Shown piece by piece: positions 52,337-61,470 of a stretch of 64,000 bases of DNA (position 1 is its first letter; every line of letters begins with the position of its first letter). The stretch is from the NCBI GenBank assembly GCA_963715565.1, contig OY970256.1, positions 3,224,001-3,288,000 on the forward strand. The letters are read 5' to 3'. The notes beneath the pieces were generated by a model. The model saw only the letters and a program-made list of their open reading frames with translations. It did no database searches and was not told the DNA's origin. Made by a program: the position numbers and the translations under genes. The stretch is from JACVRN01 sp963715565 (lineage in GTDB: Bacteria > Acidobacteriota > Blastocatellia > Pyrinomonadales > Pyrinomonadaceae).

Positions 52337-53500
52337 ATGTTTCGTCAAACAGTAATTTCGCGCCCGCTTTTTTTCGCGCTTATCTTTGCGCTGGTGGCGG
52401 GCGTCGTCGTCTCGTACTCAACCAGCGCGCAGACGACCGGCAATCAAAGCGCCGTACAGGACACGGCTCGCCCGCGTCTCTCATCCGGTCAGCAGCAGGG
52501 AGCGCCGCAGCCCACGCCGACGCCTGCGGATGACGGCGTCACTGTGGACAACGACGAAGTGATACGCGTCGAGACCGACTTGACCAACATCCTCTTCACC
52601 GCCGTAGATAAGAACAAACGTTTCATCACCAACATGCGCCGCGAGGACATACGTGTTCTGGAAGACGGTGTGCAGCAGGAGATTTTCACCTTCGAGCGCC
52701 AGACAGACCGCCCGCTCTCGCTCGCCATTCTGATTGATACGAGCGTTTCGGAAGAGAGAACGCTGCCCGCCGAAAAGCGTGCCGCCGCCGCTTTCGTGGA
52801 TTCGGTCGTGCGTGCGGAGAAGGACGAGGTGGCAGTCGTCACCTTCACCGGCGAATCAACCCTTGAGCAGGGATTGACGGGCAACGTGGCGCGCATTCGT
52901 CGTGCGCTCGAACGTGTGGAATTTATTCCGCCCGCGGGCTACATCGGCGGTGGTATGAATGTGCCGGGCTCGCCCACGGGGACACCGCCCATCTCCGGCA
53001 CAAACCAGGGGCTCGCGGGCTCAACCGCCATCTGGGATTCCATCTGGGTCGCTTCCGAAGATGTGCTCTCGCAGACTTCTGATAAGACGCGCCGCGCCAT
53101 TATCCTTCTCACGGACGGCGTAGACAGCAGCAGCCAGAAGAAGATGTCCGAGGCTATTGACCAGGCGATCAAGTTCGACGTGGTGATTTACGTCATCGGC
53201 ATCGGCGACCCGCAATACGGCGGCGTCAACGAAGGCTCGCTCAAGAAGGTGGCGGAAAGGAGCGGAGGCCGCGCGTTCTTCCCAGAAGACGAGCAAGAGC
53301 TTCGCGTCGCCTTCAAACAAATAGAGATGGAGCTGCGCTCGCAGTTTTTGGTCGCCTATTCGGCAACGAACAAGAACCGCGACGGCTCGTTCCGCCGCGT
53401 CTCTATAGAACTGGTCAACCCAGACCTGCGCAAGCAGAACCTGCGCCTCAATTATCGCCAGGGCTACTTTGCACGCAGCCTCTCGGGAAAAGACGAATAG
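52337..53500 (+). CDS. Secreted VWA-domain protein, second copy
   Basis: A 387-residue paralogue of the preceding gene with signal peptide (residues 8-31, ending STSAQ), a Gln/Pro spacer, the pre-VWA beta domain (TNILFTAVDKNKRFITNMRR in part, VLEDGVQQEIFTFE), and a VWA domain with MIDAS D134-T-S-V-S. It carries an insertion of about 30 Gly/Pro-rich residues (IPPAGYIGGGMNVPGSPTG) in the domain. ATG at 52337 preceded by GAGGG; the frame from 52250 is upstream extension without a signal peptide. Related to the gene at 31.9 kb as well. Confidence 0.9.
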   Translation: MFRQTVISRPLFFALIFALVAGVVVSYSTSAQTTGNQSAVQDTARPRLSSGQQQGAPQPTPTPADDGVTVDNDEVIRVETDLTNILFTAVDKNKRFITNMRREDIRVLEDGVQQEIFTFERQTDRPLSLAILIDTSVSEERTLPAEKRAAAAFVDSVVRAEKDEVAVVTFTGESTLEQGLTGNVARIRRALERVEFIPPAGYIGGGMNVPGSPTGTPPISGTNQGLAGSTAIWDSIWVASEDVLSQTSDKTRRAIILLTDGVDSSSQKKMSEAIDQAIKFDVVIYVIGIGDPQYGGVNEGSLKKVAERSGGRAFFPEDEQELRVAFKQIEMELRSQFLVAYSATNKNRDGSFRRVSIELVNPDLRKQNLRLNYRQGYFARSLSGKDE

Positions 53501-53506
53501 CTGGAT

Positions 53507-53794
53507 TAGAGGCTAGAAGTCAGAGGTTAGAGGTTAGTAAAAAGACAGTTCGGGAGCCGGATAAACGTGATTCTTCGCTCCGTTAGGAGCGAGATGTTTA
53601 TAGTTAACGCAGGATTAAGAAAATCAAGCTCCGTAGGAGCGTCATGTCATGGATGCAGAACATGATGCTCCTACGGAGCTTGTTATTTCTCTTACTCTGA
53701 TTGGCTATAAACATCTCGCTCCTAACGGAGCTAAATCCGACTGATGTCGAGCCGACGCTTTTTACTAACCTCCGACCTCTGGCCTCTGACCTCT
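53507..53794. repeat. Heptamer hairpin (AGAGGTT/AGAGGTC word) wrapped around a Family B repeat
   Basis: Left arm 53507-53546 and right arm 53757-53794 are complementary AGAGGTT, AGAGGCT and AGAGGTC units. The 210 bases between them hold Family B copy 2, so one repeat type is nested in the loop of the other. Confidence 0.85.
53577..53732. repeat. Family B hairpin repeat, copy 2
   Basis: GCTCCGTTAGGAGCGAGATGTTTATAG (outer left, hairpin then TTTATAG) and CTATAAACATCTCGCTCC..GGAGC (outer right, 53705-53731); central GCTCCGTAGGAGCGTCATG (53628-53646) with its complement CATGATGCTCCTACGGAGC (53662-53680). Confidence 0.85.
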
Positions 53795-53911
53795 ATTCCT
53801 CATTCCCCGACCTCTCTTCGTGATATACTCGGTTTTGCCGGGGCTCATTGTCTGGCCCATTTCGGCACAGGCTCGACCGTACTCCTTTAATCCCTCAAAA
53901 CCTCGTCCGAT

Positions 53912-56900
53912 ATGAATTCCAGAATGACGCAACATAGCCCGACCGTCATGGTCGTTAACGACACGCCCGAGGTGTTGGAGCTGTTGACGCTGCTGTTGAC
54001 GCACGAAGGCTATCATGTGGTCTCGGCTAAGAACGGGCGGCAGGCGCTTGAGATGGCGCACACGGAGGAGCCCGACATTGTCATCTCGGATGTGGTCATG
54101 CCCGAGATGGACGGGCTGGAATTCTGTCGCCGTCTCAAGCAGGACGCGGCGACGCGAGATGTCCCTGTGCTTTTGGTGAGCGCCGTTCGCACGGCTGATG
54201 AAGACAGCCTGACCGGTCTTGTCGCGGGCGCGGACGATTACCTGGAAATCCCTTTTCACCGGCAGGAGCTTCTGGTCAAGGTGGCGCGTCTCACGGAGCG
54301 TCATCGCGTCGAGCGCCACTACCGCGAAATCGTAGAGCAGGCCGCCGACATCATCTACACGCGCGACATGGAAGGCCGCATCACGAGCATCAACGAAGCG
54401 GGCGCGCGCTTTTTCGGACGCCCAGCGAAGGAGCTGGTCGGCGCATCGCTCGCAGAATTGTTTGGCGAAGAAGCGGCGCGCGTGATGATTGAGAACGTCA
54501 GAACGGCGGTCGCGGACGCACCGCTGCGCGGGGTGCATCATTTGAAGAATGCGGAAGGCGCGCCGCGTTATCTGGAAGCCATCGCGACCGTGGTGCGCGA
54601 CGCCGGGGGACAGGCGACCTCCGTGCGCTCCGTGGTGCGTGACATCACGGAACGCAAACGCGCCGAAGATGCTTTACGCGAATCCGAAGAGCGTTACCGC
54701 GAGATGTTTGAAAAGAATCAGGCCGTACAGCTTTTGATTGAGCCCGAATCAGGGGCTGTGATTGACGCCAATCCGGCTGCCTGCGAGTTTTACGGTTACT
54801 CACTCGAAGAGTTTAAGCTAAAGAAGATTAGCGACATCAATACGCTGCCGCAGGCGGAATTTGAGAGCGCAAAGGAGAGCATCGTCTCTGAGCAGCGCAA
54901 CTATTTCATCTTTCGCCATCGTCTCGCTTCGGGCGAGATACGCGATGTGGAAGTCCACGCCAGCCCGATTCAGGCCAAGGGCCGCCGTCTCATCTACTCG
55001 ATTATCCACGACATCACGGAGCGACGCCGCGCCGAAGAGCGCTTGCGCGATTCCGAAGAAAAATTCCGCGCGCAGTACAAGGGTCTTCCCTTACCCACTT
55101 ACTCGTGGCGCAGGATTGAGGACGACGATTTCGTGCTCGTGGATTACAACGATGCCGCGCTTGAGATAACCAAAGGCTACGTGCAACAGCTCGTAGGCCG
55201 TCGGGCCAGCGATTTTTACGCTGACGAGCCGGAAATCCTCGCTGATTTCGAGCGATGCTTTCAAGAGCAGACGGTCATCAACCGCGAGATGGATTACACG
55301 TATCGCGGCACGGGCGAGGCGCGCCGCCTGGATGCGAATTATGTCTACGTCCCGCCCGATCTTGTCATGGTCTACACCGAAGACATCACGGAGCGCAAAC
55401 GCGCCGAAGAGCGCCTGCGCGAGTCAGAAGAAAAGTTTCGCTCGTTTGTCGAGACGACGAATGAATGGATCTGGTCCATAGACATTGACGGGCGTCACAC
55501 CTACATGAACCCTGCCGGCGAGGCTATCCTGGGCTACAAGCCGCAGGAGATGATCGGTCGTCTCAGTCTTGATTTTCTTCACCCGGAGGACCGGCGCACG
55601 GTCGAGGAGATGATGCCGGAGCTGATCTCGGAAAAGCGCGGGTGGTCCGGTCTGGTCCTGCGCTGGCGGCACAAGAACGGCTCGTACCGTCATCTGGAAT
55701 CGAGCGGCGTGCCTATCTTGAATGCGATTGGCGCTGTCGTCGGCTATCGCGGAACGGATAGAGACATCACGGAGCGCAAAGCCTCGGAAGAGGCGCTGAG
55801 TGAGCTGGCCGAGCGCGAGGCCGTCATCAATCGCATCTCGAAAGCAGTTCACCGTTCTCTTGGCCTGGCGGAAATTTTCCGCACGGCGGTCAAAGAGCTG
55901 GGCTCGCATCTGGGCGTTGATCGATCCTTGCTCTTTACGCTCGACCAGCAGGCGGGGCTCGTGCGTACTGTCGCGGAATACTGCGCGGAGGGAGTGCGTT
56001 CTGCGAGCCGCGACTACAGCCTGCAACTTGTCGAAGACCTCATCGCGGGGATTCGCGAATATGGTGTCCTGGCCTTTGACGACGCCGCAGTGGACGAACG
56101 CATAGGCAGCGTCTATCAGAGCATCCTGCGGAGCGTCGGCGTGCGCTCGATTATGTACGTGCCGATTCGCGTCGGTGAAGAGACGACCGGCTGCTTTGCT
56201 CTTTCGACCACGCGCACACAGCGTTCATGGAGCGAGACGGACATAGCGCTCGCGCGAGCCGTCGCGGACCAGACGGGCATCGCCATCCGCCAGGCGGAGC
56301 TTTATCAGAAAGCGGAAGCCACATCAGCCAGACAGTCTTTGATTAATCGTCTGAGCTTAGCCATTCGCGCCTCGCTCAGTTTGCCCGAAGTCCTGAGCAC
56401 GGCGACGCACGAGCTTGGCCGCGCGCTTTCGGCTTCGCGCGTGCACCTGCATTTATACGATCCGGGGAATGCGGATTCGCCGCTCGAATTCGAGTACATC
56501 GCCCCTCATGCCAAGAGCGTCAGGCATCTGACGGCCAGCTATGACGACCCCGTGGGCCAGCGTCTCTTGCGCACGCAGGAGCCGCTCGTGGTGGACGACG
56601 CGCTCAACTATACGGGCGGCTCGCCTGTCCTGAGCACCTACGTACGCCAGCAGGCCGCCATCGCCGGACTGCGCTCGCAGATTGCTTATCCGTTGGTCGT
56701 CAACGAGCGTTTTCGCGGCGCGCTCTGCATACACCAGACAGACCGCGTGCGCCACTGGATGCAGGACGAGCTGGCGCTCGTGGAAGCCGTGGCCGCGCAG
56801 CTTGTGACCGGCATCGCGCAGGCAGAGCTTTTTGAATTGACGCGCCGCGCCAAGAAAGAATGGGAGACGACCTTTGATGCCATGTCCGACGGCATCTTTA

Positions 56901-58696
56901 TCTTCGACCACACGGGCCACCTGATACGAGTCAACCGCGCCGGGGCTGCGATGGAAGACACCTGGCCGCACCTGCTTTTAGGACGGCAGTGCTGCGACAT
57001 CCTGCGCGCGTCCGCCGATGACGAAACGTGCATCGTCGAAAGAAGCATCAGCGAAGGCCGCAGCGTGACGACCGAAGTCACGCCCGAACGCTTTAACCAC
57101 CCTCTGCTTGTCACGGTCGAGCCCATCACGGAGATGGGAGGCGGAAATGTAGGCGCGGTCTGCACTGCGCGCGACCTGTCGGAGTTGAGGAAAGCCGAGG
57201 CCGCCGCGCGCGAGCATCAATCGCTCCTGACAAATATTTTGGAGAGCGTGCGCGAGCCCATCTGCGCCATAGACCCCACGGGCCGCTTCATGTGGTGCAA
57301 CAGTGCCACGCACACTGCGGGCGGCTATCGCCCTGACGACCTCATAGGCCATCACTTTTCGGAGATGATTTATCCGGCTGACAGAGAATTGGCGCGCGAC
57401 TATTTTGAAAACGCCTTGAAGGGCGAGACGCAAAGCTACGAGGTGCGCTATCACACGCGCGACGGCGAGGTACGCTACGCGCTGTTTGACAACGCGCCGC
57501 TCGTACATGAGGAACGCATCACGGGCGTCTTAGGCATCATGCGCGACATCACGGAGCAGAAGCAGCAACGCCAGCGCGCCGCGCAAGCCGACAAGCTACG
57601 CGCGCTCGGGCAATTGGCTTCGGGTGTGGCGCATGATTTCAATAACGCGCTCGCGGCTGTGCTGGGGCGCGCGCAGCTCATGCGCCGCCAGATTAAGGAC
57701 GAAGCTCTCGCGCGTAATCTTGAGATTATACAGACGGCAGCCGAAGACGCCGCCGCGACCGTGCGCCGCATACAAACTTTCGCGCGCCAGTCGCAGGGCA
57801 CGGAGCTTGAGCAACAGGATGTGAGCCTGCTCTTACGCGACGCTGTGGAAATCACGCGCACGCGCTGGGAGAACGAGGCGCGCATGCGCGGCCTGCATTA
57901 CGAAGTAGAGCTGCTGGCAGAGCCCGAAGCTTTTGTCTCCGGCAACGCTTCGGAGCTGCGCGAAGTTTTTGTCAATCTTATAGTCAACGCCGTGGACGCG
58001 ATGCCCTTTGGCGGGCAGCTCGCAATTGCTTGCGAGCGCGCGGATTCACACTGGCGCTTGCGCTTTACGGACACCGGAACGGGCATGACCGAAGACGTGC
58101 GCGAGAAAATCTTCGAGCCCTTCTATACGACCAAGGGAGCGCACGGCACGGGCCTCGGGCTCTCCGTCAGCTACGGCATCATAGAGCGGCACGGCGGCTC
58201 TATCAGCGTCGAATCCGAAGTCGGCCACGGCTCCACGTTCCTGATAGACCTTCCGGCCCTGCGCGGTGACGTCAGAGTGCGCGCCCCCGAGCTACGCAAG
58301 CAAACGGACACGCCCGCGCTCAACATCCTCGTCGTCGATGACGAGCTAATCGTGCGCGAGACTTTATCGGAGATGTTGGAGACGATGAATCACAGGGTCT
58401 CGGCGGTCGGGAGCGGGCACGAGGCGCTGGAGCGTTTGAGTCGTGGAGAACATTTCGATCTGGTCTTCACGGACCTCTCGATGCCGGAGATGGACGGCTG
58501 GGAAGTGGCGCGCGAGATTCGCCGTCGCTGGCCCGAGGTCGCCATCACCCTCGTCACCGGCTACGGCAAAGGAACCGAGCCGCCCTCCGGCGAAAAGAAT
58601 TTGATTGACGGCGTCATCGGCAAGCCCTTCGACTTTTCGCAGGTGATAGAGACGATTGCTCAACTCAGCACAAAAGCCGTGACGGGAGAAAAGTGA
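53912..58696 (+). CDS. Large hybrid sensor histidine kinase (REC-PASx4-GAFx2-PASx2-HK-REC)
   Basis: A cytoplasmic phosphorelay hub of 1594 residues with no transmembrane segment. Order: N-terminal receiver (10-125), about four PAS/PAC units each ending in DITERKRAEE-type segments (to about 635), two GAF domains (650-800, 820-980), two more PAS units, HisKA with phospho-accepting H1241 (ASGVAHDFNNALA), HATPase with NLIVNAVDAMP and GTGLGLSVSYG, and a C-terminal receiver with D1521 and K1571. The first receiver has D60 but Ile113 replaces the invariant Lys (DDYLEIPF), so it probably does not switch normally. The single-domain regulator at 17 kb is a possible target (inference). Confidence 0.93.
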   Translation: MNSRMTQHSPTVMVVNDTPEVLELLTLLLTHEGYHVVSAKNGRQALEMAHTEEPDIVISDVVMPEMDGLEFCRRLKQDAATRDVPVLLVSAVRTADEDSLTGLVAGADDYLEIPFHRQELLVKVARLTERHRVERHYREIVEQAADIIYTRDMEGRITSINEAGARFFGRPAKELVGASLAELFGEEAARVMIENVRTAVADAPLRGVHHLKNAEGAPRYLEAIATVVRDAGGQATSVRSVVRDITERKRAEDALRESEERYREMFEKNQAVQLLIEPESGAVIDANPAACEFYGYSLEEFKLKKISDINTLPQAEFESAKESIVSEQRNYFIFRHRLASGEIRDVEVHASPIQAKGRRLIYSIIHDITERRRAEERLRDSEEKFRAQYKGLPLPTYSWRRIEDDDFVLVDYNDAALEITKGYVQQLVGRRASDFYADEPEILADFERCFQEQTVINREMDYTYRGTGEARRLDANYVYVPPDLVMVYTEDITERKRAEERLRESEEKFRSFVETTNEWIWSIDIDGRHTYMNPAGEAILGYKPQEMIGRLSLDFLHPEDRRTVEEMMPELISEKRGWSGLVLRWRHKNGSYRHLESSGVPILNAIGAVVGYRGTDRDITERKASEEALSELAEREAVINRISKAVHRSLGLAEIFRTAVKELGSHLGVDRSLLFTLDQQAGLVRTVAEYCAEGVRSASRDYSLQLVEDLIAGIREYGVLAFDDAAVDERIGSVYQSILRSVGVRSIMYVPIRVGEETTGCFALSTTRTQRSWSETDIALARAVADQTGIAIRQAELYQKAEATSARQSLINRLSLAIRASLSLPEVLSTATHELGRALSASRVHLHLYDPGNADSPLEFEYIAPHAKSVRHLTASYDDPVGQRLLRTQEPLVVDDALNYTGGSPVLSTYVRQQAAIAGLRSQIAYPLVVNERFRGALCIHQTDRVRHWMQDELALVEAVAAQLVTGIAQAELFELTRRAKKEWETTFDAMSDGIFIFDHTGHLIRVNRAGAAMEDTWPHLLLGRQCCDILRASADDETCIVERSISEGRSVTTEVTPERFNHPLLVTVEPITEMGGGNVGAVCTARDLSELRKAEAAAREHQSLLTNILESVREPICAIDPTGRFMWCNSATHTAGGYRPDDLIGHHFSEMIYPADRELARDYFENALKGETQSYEVRYHTRDGEVRYALFDNAPLVHEERITGVLGIMRDITEQKQQRQRAAQADKLRALGQLASGVAHDFNNALAAVLGRAQLMRRQIKDEALARNLEIIQTAAEDAAATVRRIQTFARQSQGTELEQQDVSLLLRDAVEITRTRWENEARMRGLHYEVELLAEPEAFVSGNASELREVFVNLIVNAVDAMPFGGQLAIACERADSHWRLRFTDTGTGMTEDVREKIFEPFYTTKGAHGTGLGLSVSYGIIERHGGSISVESEVGHGSTFLIDLPALRGDVRVRAPELRKQTDTPALNILVVDDELIVRETLSEMLETMNHRVSAVGSGHEALERLSRGEHFDLVFTDLSMPEMDGWEVAREIRRRWPEVAITLVTGYGKGTEPPSGEKNLIDGVIGKPFDFSQVIETIAQLSTKAVTGEK

Positions 58697-58723
58697 AAGA
58701 GACGTATAGAGAAACAGTTTGAA

Positions 58724-58882
58724 AGTCCCGTAGGGACTTAATGTTTATAGCTTCATTGCAACAAATCAAAAATCAAGCTCCGTAGGAGCGACATGTTCCA
58801 CCGTTCATGACATGCCGCTCCTACGGAGCTTGATTCTTTGGTAATGCGCGCGAGCTATAAACATCCTCGCTCCTACGGAGCT
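58724..58882. repeat. Family B hairpin repeat, copy 3
   Basis: GTCCCGTAGGGACTTAATGTTTATAG (left) and CTATAAACATCCTCGCTCC..GGAGC (right, 58854-58881); central GCTCCGTAGGAGCGACATG (58777-58795) and CATGCCGCTCCTACGGAGC (58812-58830). Fills the convergent gap between the hybrid kinase and the GrdB-like gene. Confidence 0.85.
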
Positions 58883-58919
58883 AAGCAATCAGGACGTTTC
58901 AAACTGCCTCTCTGTACTT

Positions 58920-59732
58920 TTATCTTTCCCCTCTCTCTTTTTCGACGCTTGTTTCCAGCTCGACGACTAGGGGGCGGATGGTGGGTTGGTCTAGCGGCTC
59001 TATCCAGCGCAGGGCTTCGTCGAGCAGGCGGCGTTGATATTCGGGCCAGAGGGGATGGCCCGCGACGCTGCCGAACTCGCCCTTGTAATAGCCCGCGCGC
59101 GGCGGGCGCGTCATCTCTATAATCTCTCGTTCGACGGCGAGCATCATGGTCGGAATGCCTGCGCCTTCGATGGCGCGCGCCGCGAGCGAGATTGATTGAT
59201 GACAGAGACGCGAAGCAGGAATCAAAAGCGCCGCCTGCACTTCGTAGCGTAAGAGGCGCTGGACAAGACGCGGCAGCATCTCGTCAACCATGCTCGCGGC
59301 ATCGGGGATAAAGCCGCAGAAGCTCCAGAAGACCGAATTTAATTGGCCTATGATGCCGTTGCTTTCAAACTCCTGTAGACGCTCTAATGGCACAAGAGAG
59401 TTGAGGTCTTGAGTGACGGCTGTTACGTCATAGCCGCGCGCGCAGAAGCGCAGGTCTTCCGCTTCTATCTCGCGCGGTATCTCGCGAAAGGTCATGTCGC
59501 CGCCGGGCGCGCTCACGTCAAAAGGCTCCGTGCCGTCTATGTACGCGCCCGCAGAGGTGACGAGCGCCAGGTTCATCATCGGCATAGCGCGCCGCGCCGG
59601 GACAAAAGGCGCGCGCTTATTCTTCACGTAAGGATAGTCGTCGCTCACATCGTCCGTGGCCGAAGCGCCGCGCCCGCGCTGCCATCTCATGTAAAGCTCA
59701 CGCCATTCGTCAATTCGCTCAATCGTCAGCAT
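58920..59732 (-). CDS. GrdB/PrdB-like (glycine/proline reductase B family) protein, no selenocysteine
   Basis: A 270-residue protein resembling the GrdB-type reductase family of clostridia: conserved blocks LALVTSAGAYIDGTEPFD, YDVTAVTQDLNSLVPLERL, IGQLNSVFWSFCGFIPD and LLIPASRLCHQSISLAARAIE. In true reductases a selenocysteine/cysteine pair does the chemistry; here there is no in-frame TGA and the site reads S-R-L-C, so only one Cys remains. No grdA/grdC or prd partners are near. Probably an aerobic homologue with a different role. ATG at 59732 with AAGGAA at nine bases. Confidence 0.75.
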   Translation of the reverse strand: MLTIERIDEWRELYMRWQRGRGASATDDVSDDYPYVKNKRAPFVPARRAMPMMNLALVTSAGAYIDGTEPFDVSAPGGDMTFREIPREIEAEDLRFCARGYDVTAVTQDLNSLVPLERLQEFESNGIIGQLNSVFWSFCGFIPDAASMVDEMLPRLVQRLLRYEVQAALLIPASRLCHQSISLAARAIEGAGIPTMMLAVEREIIEMTRPPRAGYYKGEFGSVAGHPLWPEYQRRLLDEALRWIEPLDQPTIRPLVVELETSVEKERGER

Positions 59733-59754
59733 CCCCAAAGTTTCCTTTTTTTTA

Positions 59755-59881
59755 AGAGGTCAGAGGTCAGTAAAGAAATGCAAAAGTCAAAATGCAAAAT
59801 GATGAATGAAAGAAAGAGCGTCTTTAATTTTGCACTTTGCACTTTGCATTCATCATTGCTTTTCTGACCTCTGACCTCTGA
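59755..59881. repeat. Composite heptamer hairpin (AGAGGTC outside, TGCAAAA inside)
   Basis: Outer arms AGAGGTC (59755-59770) and GACCTCT (59866-59881). Inner hairpin of ATGCAAA/AATGATGA units (59778-59812) with complement (59825-59858). Same inner word as the composite at 21.8 kb but a different outer word. Confidence 0.85.
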
Positions 59882-59884
59882 TGT

Positions 59885-60466
59885 TTAATCCGTTCGCGTG
59901 CGGCGCGAGATGGCTATGAAGGCGACGAGGGCCGCGAGCATTGCAATCCCAAGCGCCGAGACCGAAAGCCCGTGCAGGCTATTAAACTCGACGCGCAACG
60001 GGTCTGTGACCGCGGTCTCGTCAATCGGCCCGCCCATCTGTAAACGAAGCGCCAGCATCCGCGCCGCTATCACCCACTGGCCCACGCCCGTCGCTATCGT
60101 CAACACTACAAGCGACACGATTTCCAAAACAAAGACGACGCGCCGCCTCAGCGCATCTCTCCACAAAAACGCGCTCGCCAGGAGCAGCAGGCCGATGATG
60201 AAACCGCTCGTGTTCACCACGGCGAGCGTGCGCGTGACGATTGACCCGGCGAGGTGGTTCGCGTAAAGCGCGGAAGACGCGCGCAGGACCGTGAAGGCGC
60301 TCGGTGCGACGACAAAGCTGAAAAAGAGCGCCGCGCCCAGCCAGAGAGCTATGAGAAGGAGGCGAAGGTCTCGCACCAGAAAAGCAGACGCGCTCCGTCC
60401 AGCCGCAACCGGCGTCTCCGGCAAGTCTAAAACATTCGCGGCATCTTCCGTCACGCGGACGCTCAT
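59885..60466 (-). CDS. DUF4149-type four-helix membrane protein
   Basis: A 193-residue inner-membrane protein with four transmembrane helices (about 33-55, 80-103, 112-135, 168-186). The first carries the DUF4149/TMEM205 pattern LLLIALWLGAALFFSFVVAP. No enzymatic motif. It starts 2 bases after the stop of the DUF309 gene, so the two are translationally linked. Biological role unknown; the family is often found beside envelope or copper genes, but nothing here points that way. Confidence 0.8.
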   Translation of the reverse strand: MSVRVTEDAANVLDLPETPVAAGRSASAFLVRDLRLLLIALWLGAALFFSFVVAPSAFTVLRASSALYANHLAGSIVTRTLAVVNTSGFIIGLLLLASAFLWRDALRRRVVFVLEIVSLVVLTIATGVGQWVIAARMLALRLQMGGPIDETAVTDPLRVEFNSLHGLSVSALGIAMLAALVAFIAISRRTRTD

Positions 60467-60468
60467 CT

Positions 60469-60894
60469 TTAATCCAGCTCCATCACACCCGGCACGAGCC
60501 GTATCACAGGCGGCTCGATTTCGGGCGGCTCAATTTCTCGCGGGTCAGCTACAGTTTCCAGCCACGAGAGCGCGCGGTCAAGCTGCGCTTGATAATCTTC
60601 GAGGTCAAGCGACATAAAACATTTCGTGCCGAGCCGCGCAAATTTTTCCCTGGACATCTGGTACATGCGGCGAGCCGCGCCGGGCCGCCCGATTTCCAGA
60701 TGATGAAAAGCGACCGCCGATTGAATCATGGCTTGCAGGAAAAGCTTTTCGCGCGGCCCCGCCTCGTCCATCCAGCGCTCCTCCCACGCATCATGCGCCG
60801 CGTGAAACTCCCGCGCGTTGTACAGGTCTATCCCCGTGAAATACTCCACAGGATAAGCGGCCAAATGCTCTTCCGTATAAGCAGGACCATTCAT
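60469..60894 (-). CDS. DUF309 family protein
   Basis: A 141-residue soluble helical protein with the DUF309 signature GIDLYNAREFHAAHDAWEERW followed by KLFLQAMIQSAVAFHHLE (His and Glu residues of the family helices). The C-terminal 35 residues are Pro/Glu-rich (REIEPPEIEPPVIRL). The family may bind metal through the AHD..WE..W helix pair; function unknown. Partner of the DUF4149 gene in one transcript. Confidence 0.88.
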   Translation of the reverse strand: MNGPAYTEEHLAAYPVEYFTGIDLYNAREFHAAHDAWEERWMDEAGPREKLFLQAMIQSAVAFHHLEIGRPGAARRMYQMSREKFARLGTKCFMSLDLEDYQAQLDRALSWLETVADPREIEPPEIEPPVIRLVPGVMELD

Positions 60895-60909
60895 AACAAA
60901 CCACCGAAG

Positions 60910-61020
60910 AAGTTAGAAGTAAGCAGTGAGCAGTAAGCAGTCAAACGAAAAACTGCTCAACCCGGATTGCCGCTCTCTTTATTTTACTGCTTACTGCTTA
61001 CTGCTTACTTCTAACTTTTT
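60910..61020. repeat. Heptamer hairpin element (AGTAAGC word)
   Basis: Left arm from 60911 (AGTTAGA, AGTAAGC, AGTGAGC, AGTAAGC) and right arm to 61018 (complement), one variant base different. Same word as the element around the four-helix-bundle gene, but the loop here is only about 40 bases and gene-free. Confidence 0.85.
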
Positions 61021-61376
61021 TAGTATCTAGGGACGGTCGGGTCTACTTCGCACGACCAGAGGTCAATGCCGCCCGCTAGATTGTAGAGCTTGCGGAATCC
61101 CTCGCGCGCCAGATACGCGCAGACCTGCGCGCTTCTGATTCCGTGATGACACATAAAGACAATCTCATCTTCCGGGTCGAGCGTGTCGGCCCATTCGGGA
61201 AAGCGGCTGAGCGGCAGCAGCCGCGCGCCCTCAACACGCGCCAGCTCATACTCGTCGGGCTCGCGCACGTCCACCAGCAACACACGCTCGCCCACGCGCT
61301 CCATGTGCTCCTTCAATTCCACGGGCGTCACCGTCCCGTAATCACCCGGCGGATTCATTCGGCTAAAAATAGTCAT
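61020..61376 (-). CDS. Rhodanese-like sulfurtransferase domain protein
   Basis: A single rhodanese domain, 118 residues. Active-site loop CHHGIRS with C76 as persulfide carrier, preceded by LLVDVREPDEYELARVEGA and followed by YNLAGGIDLWS. GlpE/PspE-like proteins of this kind move sulfane sulfur to cyanide or thiols. Start ATG at 61376 (MTIFSRMNPPGDYG); another Met six codons later is possible. The longer frame from 61454 is translated repeat. Upstream lies a pyridine nucleotide-disulfide oxidoreductase gene, a plausible redox partner. Confidence 0.9.
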   Translation of the reverse strand: MTIFSRMNPPGDYGTVTPVELKEHMERVGERVLLVDVREPDEYELARVEGARLLPLSRFPEWADTLDPEDEIVFMCHHGIRSAQVCAYLAREGFRKLYNLAGGIDLWSCEVDPTVPRY

Positions 61377-61382
61377 ATAAAA

Positions 61383-61470
61383 ACAGTGACAAGTGACAGG
61401 TGACAAGTGACAAGTTAAAAGCAAATCAAAACCTTCTTGCTTGTCACTTGTCACTCGTCACTTGTCACTT
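61383..61470. repeat. Heptamer hairpin element (AGTGACA word)
   Basis: Left arm 61384-61413 (AGTGACA, AGTGACA, GGTGACA, AGTGACA); right arm 61438-61470 (complement, with the variant at a different unit). The right arm, read on the minus strand, provides the TGA stop of the oxidoreductase gene. Confidence 0.85.

Noticed and set aside
58920..59732. Selenoprotein annotation for the GrdB-like gene
   Set aside because: No in-frame TGA exists; the active-site position is an ordinary Ser/Cys codon.
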